Shown: piece after piece, positions 55,571 through 64,000 of the stretch
Layout of the letters: the number at the start of each line of letters is the position of its first letter
Numbering within the stretch: position 1 is the stretch's first letter
The notes under the pieces: generated by a model
The model's database searches: none
What the model was told of the DNA's origin: nothing
What the model saw: only the letters and a program-made list of their open reading frames with translations
Position numbers and translations under genes: made by a program
Source: Petunia secreta
Taxonomy: Eukaryota; Streptophyta; Magnoliopsida; Solanales; Solanaceae
NCBI GenBank assembly: GCA_029990175.1
Contig: JARKIP010000042.1
Span: 4,340,001 to 4,404,000, forward strand
Direction of reading: 5' to 3'
Length of the DNA: 64,000 bases

Positions 55571-56680
55571 CTATACATTTGACAAATTAGATGAATTAAT
55601 AACAGGCAAAGTAGAGTTAGGTCCCAGGAAAACATATTTCAGATGCTCGGGCAATGGTTTGAGCTCCAACTGAGGGGGCTCCTCTATAGATGGTTTTGCG
55701 GGTCGCGCTATCCTATTAGTCAAATCAAGTGGCTCAAATCGTGGTCCTCTATACCAAAACCCGCGCCCTTCTAAGGCCAATATAGTTTCCTCCCATTCCT
55801 CACCATCAAGGATGTCCATATTCATAATACAAGCTTCTAGTGGGTCATTAGGATAGTAAGACTCATCATCCTCAAATTCATCTACCTCTAAGACATTAGC
55901 CATGGAACAATTAGTAAACTCACTAGGTCTCCTCATAGATTTTTTGAACACTAAAGGTCACCTCCTCATCAGTTAACCTCATCTTCATCTCACCAGCCTC
56001 ACAATCTATAATAGCCTTCCCTGTAGCAAGGAAAGGCCTCCCTAAAATAATAGGGTATCCTCATCAACTGCACAATCAAGAATTATAAAGTCTGCAGGGA
56101 ACACAAATTTATCCACTTGCACTAGAACATCATCTAAAATCCCTGCAGGTCTCTTAACACTCCTATCAGCTAACTGAAGACTCATAGAGGTGGGTCTGGC
56201 TCTGCCAATACCAAGCTTTTTATTGATAGATAGAGGCATCAAATTTATACTAACTCCTAAATCAAGTAAGGCTCTACCAAAAGTGTGCTTACCAATCGTG
56301 CAAGGTATAGTAAAACTACCTGGGTCTGCCAGCTTTTGCGCCACAGGCTTAGTCACCACATCACTGCAAGTGTGAGTCAGAGTGACCGTAACCAGATCCT
56401 GAAATTCAAACTTTCTAGACAAAAGTTCTTTCATCATTTTAGCATAACCAGGTACATCTCTAATTTCTTCAAGTAAAGGAATATTAACATGTAATGTTTA
56501 AGCATATCAATAAATTTCTTGTACTGGCTCTCTTTTTGCTATTTTACGAGCCTTTGGGGGGTAAGGGGAGGTGGTGTCTTACGCTTTACGCTTACCTCTT
56601 CATTTACCTTTTCAGTTGGCTTAGTCACAGAGTCAGGTATAATCTCCTTTTCAGCTTCATCTTTGTCACCAACTTTAGCT
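55571..56680 (-). pseudogene. Athila protease and linker
   Basis: At 56437-56042: MMKELLSRKFEFQDLVTVTL, then GSFTIPCTIGKHTFGRALLD, LGVSINLMPLSINKKLGIG and ADFIILDCAVDED. The aspartic active site reads LLDLGVSINLMP, where the family has D-L-G-(A/S)-S; a normal-looking Athila protease. Linker ORF 55951-55571 follows with CSMANVLEVDEFEDDE and GPRFEPLDLTNR. Frame breaks lie at about 56040 and 55960. Confidence 0.8.
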
Positions 56681-56685
56681 GGAAC

Positions 56686-57496
56686 TGTTATTTCCCACGA
56701 TTACGCCACTTTACTGTTTTAAGGACCAGTTCCTTAAAATGTGTTCCTTTACTTTACGATATGCGGAATTAAAACTGTAAGTAATTGAACACCAGATATG
56801 AGCGTGGAAAAACCCCTTGACTCGGGATCAAAAAACCATGACCTACTTCTCAAGTAGGATTTCAACTTCACTATGTAAAAAGACCACTTGGTTACAAGAT
56901 TCACTCTTACTAATCTAGGACTAACTCTAATCCTTTAGTGATCTTTCTCACGATCAGTGAAGTTGTGTCAAGTCCACGACTTGAACCAGAAAGTTTACAA
57001 CTCGATTTTTGCTTACTACAATTGAACTAAGACCTGAACTTTTACAAGATTCAATCTAAGGAACAGGTTCTAACTTAGTTCTACTGTAGCTAACTGATTA
57101 CACAAATAAGCTAATGACTCTTTTAAGCTTTTGCTCGATGCTCTCTGTATTTGTGCATACTTCTATGGCTGATATGCTCCACGTTTTATAGCTCCAGCAG
57201 CCAAGAAGTCTTGATCAATTAGAACTCCAAAGCTCCCTTGAGTTTGAGTCCTAATTGGATTCTACTCTTTAGAATCCGGATCTTCTATCATTTATCCTTT
57301 GTTTATGCAATCTTTTCGTATCCGTTTAGACCTGCATAATTATCAAGATACACGTCAGTTTTAGGATAATTAATAATATCTCAACTTAAACGATTTTGCA
57401 TGAATTATCTATTTAGCTGCAGTGATCCAAAGGAACATGTCCTTTGAATCCGTTCCTCAGTCATCAGTCAAAACTCCAAGCTTATCCAAGCTAACA
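56686..57496. mobile_element. Solo LTR (811 bp) inside Athila gag
   Basis: It starts TGTTATTTCC and ends AAGCTAACA, flanked by GGAAC at 56681-56685 and 57497-57501. Athila coding similarity stops at one side and resumes at the other. No internal region, primer site or polypurine tract: the product of recombination between two LTRs. Its family is unknown and no partner is present in the window. Confidence 0.85.
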
Positions 57497-57501
57497 GGAA
57501 C

Positions 57502-59000
57502 ATCCACAGGGTTAGCTTTTGGCATGTTGGGCACCTCTTCCTTAGCCAATTCTTGCTCTGTCTAAACCTCTACCATTCCTCAAGCTAACTGCCATCACTT
57601 GGTTAGGATTTGCATCCTTTGGATTTACCATTGTCTCTCTAGGCAAGGTACCCTGAGGTCTATTGTTCAGAGCAATGGCTAGTTGTCCCAACTGCGTCTC
57701 TATCCCCTAATGCCAGTGTCATGGGCTGTAACTTGATCTTGCAACTTCTTGTGTACTCCCACCATGGACTGCACCATACTATTAATGTCTGCTATGTCAT
57801 TAGCTTGTTGTGTAGGTAATACAACTTGCTGCTGGTTATTATAAGCTGCTTGTCTCTGGTAAGGAACTTGTTGTCCCTGCTGTCTGGCAATGTTGTATGG
57901 AGCTGGTTGTTGTGCCTGCCTAACTGGAGTTTGCTGATTGTATTACTGCGTCTGCCCATAGTTCAGAAAATTGGCAAAATTACCAGGATCGGGTGTGTCC
58001 ACTTGATTAACGGGTTTCAACATGTCTTCACTAAATTGTTTCAAAGCCACATCCAGCGTAGTCTGCAGCCTTGACATTTTCTCATCAACCCCATGATCAA
58101 TTCTAGCAGCCAAAACCATTGGGCCTGAACCAGCAGATACATCTCTAGTCAACCAGCCTGAATTTTGAGCTATGGTATCGAGTAGAGCTTTTACTTCAGT
58201 AAATATTTTACTCAAGAATGCTCCTCTAGCAGCTGCATCAAAATTGCCCTTGATTTGATGTATAGTGCCCATGTAAATTCTTTGTCCCAACATCTGATTA
58301 GGAATTCCATGATGGGGACACTTTTGCAAGCAGCTTTTGAACCTCTCCCAAGCTTCTGGCAAAGTCTCTAGCGGGTTTTGCCTGAACATGAGTATCTCAT
58401 CAACCAACTTCGCAGTTTTTTTTGTGGAAAAAATTTCTTCATGAACTTGATCACCAACTCATCCGACAAATTGATATAATTGACTGCAAAGAATCAAACC
58501 AGTCACTAGCATCATCCGTCAGATAAAACGGGAATAACATCTATCGCACGACCTCAGCTGGAACTCGAGCATGCTTCTGAGTTTCACATACCCTCATGAA
58601 CTTTTTGAAATGCTTTTGAGGATCGTCAGTGGATTTACCCGCAAAAAGTCCAGCGTTTGACAACAGACTGACCATAGTTTGGGTGATGTAAAAACTTTCA
58701 GCTTCAAATTCCCGAGCCGAATAGCAGAAGCCAAGTTTCCAGCCACAGGCTAAGCAAAAGCATTAAGTGCCAAATCTTCAGCCATCTCAATTTCTTTGGT
58801 TTCTGATTTTCTAAGTGTATTGCCAACAGTATTCGCCCTTTTTAAAGCGTGGAATGTCCTCTCAATCTCTGGGTCAAACGGTTTCAACTCTGCAAACTGA
58901 GATCTTGTCTTATGCATACACCTGAAACACATAAATTCAGAAGAGTTAACTCAAGATGACAAAAGTGAAGTCAATTGAGAAATAAAACTAGTTATGTTAA
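57502..59000 (-). pseudogene. Athila gag
   Basis: N-terminal part at about 58932-58750 (FDPEIERTFHALKR and EDLALNAFA). Middle frames are broken near 58440-58740. The core at 58407-57943 contains EILMFRQNPLETLPEAWERF, KSCLQKCPHHGIPNQMLGQR and GAFLSKIFTEVKALLDTIAQ, the classic Athila Gag. A Gln-rich tail continues to the solo LTR. It forms the particle and binds RNA. Frame losses at several points. Confidence 0.85.
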
Positions 59001-59020
59001 CAACTAAAATAACACCGTGT

Positions 59021-59038
59021 TCCCCGGCAACGGCGCAA
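59021..59038 (-). other. Athila primer-binding site
   Basis: On the minus strand TTGCGCCGTTGCCGGGGA follows the 5' LTR after a short T-rich spacer; one base from TGGCGCCGTTGCCGGGGA used by Athila and relatives. Confidence 0.85.
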
Positions 59039-59042
59039 AAAT

Positions 59043-60322
59043 TTGATCACGCCCAACTATGCCCTATAAAAGGGACTAAGCGGTCGCGGTAAATATAGCT
59101 CGGTACTTAAAGTCCCGAGGTCGAATCCCATAAGGAACACTCGAAATCTAGTCATAGTCTAACTAATTTATCTAACCAATTAACTCCCAAGGTTTGTAAT
59201 TGAATGGTGGTTTCAATGTAAAAACTAATTAACACTAAAGTAAGAAACAAAATATTAAGGAATAATTAATCAAGGATTTAAAAGCCTAGGATTGATTTAC
59301 CCAAAACCTACCTGTGTGTTAGAATAATTCTTTTAACAAATTCAACTTGGTTTTCTTCCTATTGAACATTTGCTCCAATTATACAACTATTCACTTCCAT
59401 GTAATAGTAGTAACTTTCACTAACCAATTTTCCAATTAATTAATGAAGATACTTAGGACTACAAGTTTAGTTCAGAATCAGGGTCAATGGTCACAAATCA
59501 CCTTATTGACAACCTAAATAATACCTTGGTTTTAGGTTGAAATATTGCTAAGTGTTTAACCCAAACCTATGAATCTATCCCTAGACACACAAGAATAATG
59601 GGAACAATCAATGGGGGGCCCTTCCAATCAATAGCAATCTAAACATAAACACTTAGATAGGAAGAATTCAAAAGTTTCATTCATCAAAACAAATATTCAT
59701 AGCACATAAGTATTGGAGTGGTTCAATCAACCCTAGAATGGGTGAATTAGCTACTCATATTCATGATAATCATGTCAATATAATTCATCAATAATTAAAT
59801 TACAAAAAGTAAAGAAGAATTTAGGAAAAACTCTGTTCTTGAAGTCTCCAAAGCTCTAGCCTCCTTTTTTTGCCTCTTTCCCCGGTGTCAAATTCATAAT
59901 GGAGGCATAAGAAGCTTTTATACCCTGTAGGAAACTAAGCAAAAGTATCAAAAAACCCTTAAAATTTCGCCCCATGGTTCTGTGCTCCGTGCCACGCGGA
60001 CTAATTTTCTTCAGGCAATTCAGCTCGTGTGGCGCTCGCGTATTTGGCCTAAATGCGCTGAAATTTTTATTCAATTCCAAAGCAAAGACTCTATTTCTTC
60101 TTGTGTCACTCGCGTGGCACACGGATCACTTGAACTCTTCAACATCTTAACTTTTAACTCCAAAACTAGCACTTTCTTGCTTAATTCACCATGTTCAAAT
60201 CCTACAACACCACACAGTGCAATTAATATCAACTCTTGAGAATTTTGCATATAAACTCTTAGGTGTACTATCATAATGTGGTAAAACTACCCTGAAAATA
60301 TAGGTAAAATAGCCAAATATCA
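59043..60322 (-). repeat. 5' LTR of Athila (1280 bp)
   Basis: Matches 20551-21828 with scattered base changes. Plus-strand ends TGATCACG...ATATCA; CTGCA follows at 60323-60327. Confidence 0.93.
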
Positions 60323-60327
60323 CTGCA

Positions 60328-60490
60328 CTTGCTACTTTGCACCAAATTTGTGACAATCCTAGCCTGGACCTAGATGCTGAGATTGCTTCATCGCGCTCGT
60401 GGCCCAAGCAGATGCTCAACTAGGCTCCGACCTTGCAGTTGGTGAAGTAGGGCCTTCGCGGAGTGTTTCTGTTGAAGGAAGTCCCCTGAG
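60328..60490 (+). pseudogene. End of the antisense gene of the Tat-like element
   Basis: It continues the coiled-coil gene cut at 20550 by Athila: a frame with DNPSLDLDAEIASSR is followed by broken frames to a stop near 60487. The expected end of this family is acidic and Ser-rich, as seen. Confidence 0.5.
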
Positions 60491-61375
60491 AGAGAATTAG
60501 AATCCCCCCAATGTAATATTTATGATCAAGTTGCGAACAATTCCCTGTGTTTTGGGCGTAATTGCTATATTTTTTGCCCGTTTCGAGGCTTTTGACTTAT
60601 ATCATTTGTTGCTTTGTTTATGACGATTTTAATTTCCGTCATAAACAGTTTTTAGATGATTATCTTGCCAAGTCGTGCCTGGGTGGGCGTGAGCGCTGAG
60701 AGATTTAAGCAGCTTTTGTTAAGTAATGGACGCCTTGTTTATTCTAATGTCTAGAATGTTTGTCAGTGAGCCTGCTTGGGCATGTGCATTCATTGTATGT
60801 GCGCTAGTGGCTGCCGGCTTAGATTGCGTCTGTGATGGATGGCTTCTATTAGGGCAAGGCCAGCGCCCACAATGGGACGTCTTTAGCACATTGAATGTAA
60901 CGAGGCATTTTTGCGTTCAAGTTAGAACATCTATGCTTGTTCACTCTAGTGTTTTAAGACTTTATAGAACTATGCGGGTAGGCGTCCCCACCGACATGTA
61001 GGTGTGATTTGTTAAATTGATGATTTAAACTTACGAATAATATCTGGTGGCTGAACTAGAAGTAATCTAGCTTTAAGCGAGTAGTTTACCCTACTTTTGT
61101 CACGAAAAGTGAGTGTACTACTTCGACTTAAGTTGTACAGGGTCTATGAATATTTGGATCGCAGATAGATCTGACTAAATAAAATAGCAGTTTTATTGAT
61201 AAAGGGGAGCACTTGGCTCGAACTGTTGTGGGTGAAAATTCGTAACATAGTTGATAAGCATGAAATATAAAGAGACTAGAGGCTTAATTAAAGTAAATTC
61301 TGAAAAGAAATTGTACTTCCAAATGCCCTACTCCTTCCCTCCCCTCCCCCCCCCCCCCCCCTCCCCCGAAAACTT
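60491..61375. other. Spacer between the convergent genes of the Tat-like element
   Basis: About 0.9 kb non-coding between the plus-strand antisense gene and the minus-strand gag-protease gene. Holds a 37-nt pyrimidine tract at 61331-61367. No pol remnant was recognised. Confidence 0.55.
61331..61367 (-). other. 37-nt polypurine tract (minus strand) with 16 G in a row
   Basis: The plus strand from 61331 to 61367 is only C and T, with C at 61346-61361. On the element's sense strand this is purine-only, just downstream of the gag-protease stop at 61378-61376. Confidence 0.8.
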
Positions 61376-61981
61376 TTAATCAACCAAATAGTTAGAGCTC
61401 TCGTCTTGGTTGGTTGGAGTTTCGAGGTCTTTGTCAGTATCAAGAGAGTTTAGCTCTATTTCTATGTCGGGGATGGACGCTCCTAGGACCGTTGACGTAT
61501 ATCATTCCCTTGCCACTTCATGATCTTCATTAATCTATTTTATCCCCCATTCGTTAGGGTATTTGAGCTTTTGATGTAAGGTGGAAGACACTGCTTTGAC
61601 CTGGTAGATCCACGGTCGTCCCACAATGGCATTATAATGGACCCCTCCTTTGATCACCTGGAAGGATGAAACATGGTCTGCTCCTTGTATGCGCGTTGAA
61701 AGATCTATTTCTCCAACGAATTTTTTGCAAGAATTGTTTAAGCCAGCCAGTGTGCAGACACTTGCAGTCCCTTTGTCTTCAATTCCCTTTGTCCGTAGGG
61801 TATCCCACTTGATAAGGTTTACAGTACTGCCAGCATCGACTAGGGCGTCGTGGTGAGAAGTGTTGCAGCTGGTGCTATCCTCATCACTAAACAAGATCAT
61901 CTCATCTCGGGTGTGGCCTCCATCGAGGGCTACCTCTCTCTGACTTAAATCGTTAAACAATGTTGGGCAGCTAACTATCAC
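61376..61981 (-). pseudogene. Protease of the Tat-like element
   Basis: Reads FSDEDSTSCNTSHHDALVDA, GSTVNLIKWDTL, GADHVSSFQVIKGGVHYNAI and VGRPWIYQVKAVSSTLHQKL. The active site is VDAGST, an intact aspartic protease motif. A TAA at 61537-61535 is in frame; the same frame reads on (LGASIPDIEIELNSLDTDKD) to TAA at 61378-61376, with one more stop. In Tat elements RT would follow; here a purine tract and a non-coding spacer do. Confidence 0.8.
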
Positions 61982-63279
61982 GTTGATAGACCTCTTAGGT
62001 TCCTGCAGATCTGGAGGACCCTCTTAGCTCTTGTTTTAGCGTATGTCTGCTTTCCCCTATTTGTCAGCAAATCTTTCAAGTATCCTTTGTTGAGCAGTCC
62101 CATTACTTCTAGAATTAGAGCCCTGCAACCGGCAGTCTTGTGCCCGTGATCTTTTTGGAAATCACCGTAGAGGTTTACATCTCTTTTCATGGGCTCTACC
62201 CTCATGTTGCTGGGCCATCGTACTGAGCGATCCCTTGTAAGAGAACACCACTGCTTTTCTACTGTTATCCCGTTTTTCCACCGGTTTCGGGAAGTCGGCC
62301 CTATAATATCTCCTGCTCTGCTTCCCTCTATCTCCGACTCGAGGTTCTTTGATGTATTCCAATTTTTGACCTTGACAATTAATGTCTGCAGTGATCGTGC
62401 GAATGCCACCGTTAAAGGTCGAGGATTGTTCAGGTTCCAAACAGAGCTTCTTTATATACCTCCGGTGTGTAGCATTCCATGTGGTCACCTGGTGTTGAAT
62501 AAGACTCCATTGTAACTCCCGGGTAGCTAACAAACCCTAGAGTTCAGACTCTTGGCAAAACCTACCACATCGATATTATCAGGAACTGGAGGGAGCTCCA
62601 TGCATTCCCTCTAAAATCACTCCAGGTAATGCTTTAATAGCTCGTTGTCACACTGTCAAATCTCAAAGAAATATTACATACGCTTCTCCCGCTTAGGGGC
62701 TCCAGAGTGTGCCTTCTTGAACAAATCATGCATATAGGTAAATGATTTGATTGAACCCATTAGTAGATGAGTGTAGCAAGTGAGGGCCCCTTTAGTCAAG
62801 GTCGAACTGAATCACTTCACCAGAGTGGATTGATTTTCTTCTTCACTATTCCCATTGCTTTTGATGATTGTATAAAAAGTTGCAATATGCTCGTCTAGAT
62901 CAGTGGTTCCGTCGTACTTAAGGTTATCCGGAAAGCGAAAATATTTTGGTACGTGGACCGGTGCAACACTTGCCTTATATGCATGCTTATAGAGCTTTTT
63001 CTCATCTACGGTGGTAAACTGAGGTGGAGCACCCGACACATTATCGATCCGATCATGGATGGCCGTCATCTCTTTTAGGATATCCTGAATGATAGGTGTT
63101 CCATTGAGATCTTGGTTGTTGAATGTTGTGGAGCTCCCGGGGGCGGCATCCATGTTGAGTCTCCGATTAGGCGCGGATGCTGGAGACTCGTTTGCGGGCG
63201 TTGGTCCTCGTGGCGATGCCGACCTTTGAGACGATCTAGTAAATATTGCTCCTAACTTCTGGGACATGGCTTCGGTCAT
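61982..63279 (-). pseudogene. Gag of the Tat-like element
   Basis: ATG at 63279. A variable N-terminus (SPRGPTPANESPASAP) is followed by the Gag core KYFRFPDNLKYDGTTDLDEH and IATFYTIIKSNGN, then broken frames between about 62810 and 62530. The zinc-knuckle-like segment near 62260 reads YGDFQKDHGHKTAGC, lacking the first Cys and one expected His. It encodes the particle protein. Frame losses show decay, but the core is clear. Confidence 0.8.
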
Positions 63280-63391
63280 GCTGGCCGAGTTTTGCTCTGC
63301 CCGTTCTTCCTGGTTCTTGTAAAGACCAACATTGTCGTTGACTTATGACATGACTGCGCCTTTTCCTTCATAGAAACCTACAATTGTCTGG

Positions 63392-63409
63392 GCCCCACGG
63401 TGGGCGCCA
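63392..63409 (-). other. Primer-binding site of the Tat-like element
   Basis: Minus-strand TGGCGCCCACCGTGGGGC lies 3 bp after the 5' LTR; this form is used by Tat-lineage elements. Confidence 0.88.
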
Positions 63410-63412
63410 AGT

Positions 63413-63896
63413 TGTTTAGGCCTAAATTTGGTCGTTTAGGTAAGATAATTACATTTTTTAGAGGATCACAAGAAATACAATAAATACGCATGAAAAGTAA
63501 GTAAAACTGAGAGAAAAGTAATAGACAAGAAAGTAAAGAGTTTTATTCCTTGAGAATAGTCGGATTCTGTGTAAATCGCTTAATGTACAATAAAAACTAA
63601 GGAGGGACATTTATAGTAGAGATTTATCCAGTCCTAATTATGGTAAAATACATAGACTAATAAGGTCATGGGCCTGTAAACTCAAGGCGGTGGTATATAC
63701 GAAATCCTAACTAGGAGACTGTAAACCCTAAGGCGGCGAGATCTATACCTTGCGTCCTATGCCTGCGCCAACTGAGCGGCCGTGGCTTGAGGAGCAAATA
63801 TGTATCCTCTGTGCCTGGTGACTTGTAAGCTAAGTCTAGTCTCACCAGATGGACTAGTATCCCCATAATCATAAATGACGTATTTTTTCCCATACA
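63413..63896 (-). repeat. 5' LTR of the Tat-like element (484 bp)
   Basis: Plus-strand ends TGTTTAGG...CCCATACA, matching 17403-17884, followed by AAACA. Confidence 0.9.
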
Positions 63897-63901
63897 AAAC
63901 A

Positions 63902-64000
63902 TGTACAAGAATTTTTACGCTAAAAATTCCTTGCTCAAGGGAGAAAAAATCACGACCCAAACTCTGGGGTTTGAAATAACTTCCACTAACAATGAGCAAA
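63902..64000. other. Host flank to the right of the nested stack
   Basis: Continues the sequence left of 17398. No gene recognised in these 99 bases. Confidence 0.5.

Larger units (their letters stand above)
20551..60322 (-). mobile_element. Athila-type Ty3/gypsy element, split by four later insertions
   Basis: LTRs at 59043-60322 (5') and 20551-21828 (3') start TGATCACG and end ATATCA on the plus strand. CTGCA lies at 20546-20550 and 60323-60327. The minus-strand primer site (GCGCCGTTGCCGGGGA) follows the 5' LTR. Gag, protease, RT, RNase H and integrase run from about 58.9 kb down to 52.65 kb with the last residues at 47142-47244, followed by an env-like ORF at 24338-25534. This is the Athila order. 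Ogre, a pol-less gypsy, a solo LTR and a LINE lie inside. All coding parts are broken. Confidence 0.93.
17403..63896 (-). mobile_element. Tat-like non-autonomous Ty3/gypsy element (outer shell of the nest)
   Basis: LTRs at 63413-63896 (5') and 17403-17884 (3') are flanked by AAACA at 17398-17402 and 63897-63901. The primer site TGGCGCCCACCGTGGGGC at 63392-63409 follows the 5' LTR on the minus strand. Own sequence is 17403-20550 plus 60328-63896, about 6.7 kb; the rest is nested insertions. It encodes gag and protease on the minus strand and a spliced gene on the plus strand next to the 3' LTR. There is no RT, RNase H or integrase between the protease and the antisense gene, so movement would need enzymes in trans. 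The layout recalls TR-GAG or LARD elements and the antisense gene of Grande-type Tat elements. Confidence 0.88.

Noticed and set aside
60726..61001. 91-aa plus-strand ORF in the Tat-like spacer
   Set aside because: No recognisable domain, weak context and no conservation that can be judged here.
1..64000. Endogenous pararetrovirus (Solendo- or caulimovirus-like)
   Set aside because: All RT regions seen are accompanied by gypsy LTRs and integrase or belong to LINEs; no movement or coat protein pattern was found.

Overview
This is a plant nuclear window dominated by repeats. It has one recognisable host gene, a bHLH-MYC_N transcription factor on the minus strand at about 11.9-13.95 kb. Almost everything else is transposable elements: Ty3/gypsy LTR elements of several lineages, an LTR-element remnant, LINE 3' ends, a CACTA end, a hAT-like element, Stowaway-type MITEs and a long-TIR Mutator-like element. 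The mix (Ogre with multi-kilobase LTRs, Athila with an env-like ORF, Tat-like elements, Stowaway termini of the 'ctccctctgtcc' type) suggests a large-genome dicot, most likely a Solanaceae member such as Nicotiana. That taxonomic call is inference; no marker gene proves it.

Layout. 1-7.8 kb: an old LTR element (gag-like tail at 1-296, 3' LTR at about 6933-7770) interrupted by a complete chromovirus at 407-6681 (TSD CTAGC). 7.8-11.35 kb: LINE 3' ends, a CACTA end, a MITE and a hAT-like element. 11.5-14.7 kb: the bHLH gene with one Stowaway MITE downstream and two upstream. 14.7-16.9 kb: a degenerate inverted-repeat pair enclosing a LINE fragment and a 970-bp Mutator-like element with near-identical 9-bp target duplications. 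17.2-17.4 kb: flanking DNA resembling a copia LTR end.

17403-63896 is one nested stack. The outermost layer is a Tat-like non-autonomous gypsy element on the minus strand (LTRs 17403-17884 and 63413-63896, TSD AAACA). It keeps gag and protease, has no pol, and carries a spliced gene in antisense next to its 3' LTR. Inside it sits an Athila element, minus strand, 20551-60322 (TSD CTGCA). Inside Athila are an Ogre element, plus strand, 26992-46821 (TSD CTCGT, LTRs of about 3.6 kb); a pol-less gypsy element, plus strand, 47245-52646 (TSD CATTC/CATCC); a solo LTR at 56686-57496 (TSD GGAAC); and a 5'-truncated LINE at about 21990-22822. The target duplications fix the order of insertion. Nearly all element ORFs carry stops and frameshifts, so they are fossils.

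Two of the gypsy elements carry coding capacity other than pol: the Tat-like element with its convergent antisense gene, and the element at 47245-52646, whose pol position holds an unfamiliar ORF. The Ogre copy carries two ORF1-like genes in tandem and an in-frame 69-bp repeat array in its 3' untranslated region. The bHLH gene appears to have a one-base frameshift that removes the end of its C-terminal ACT-like region.
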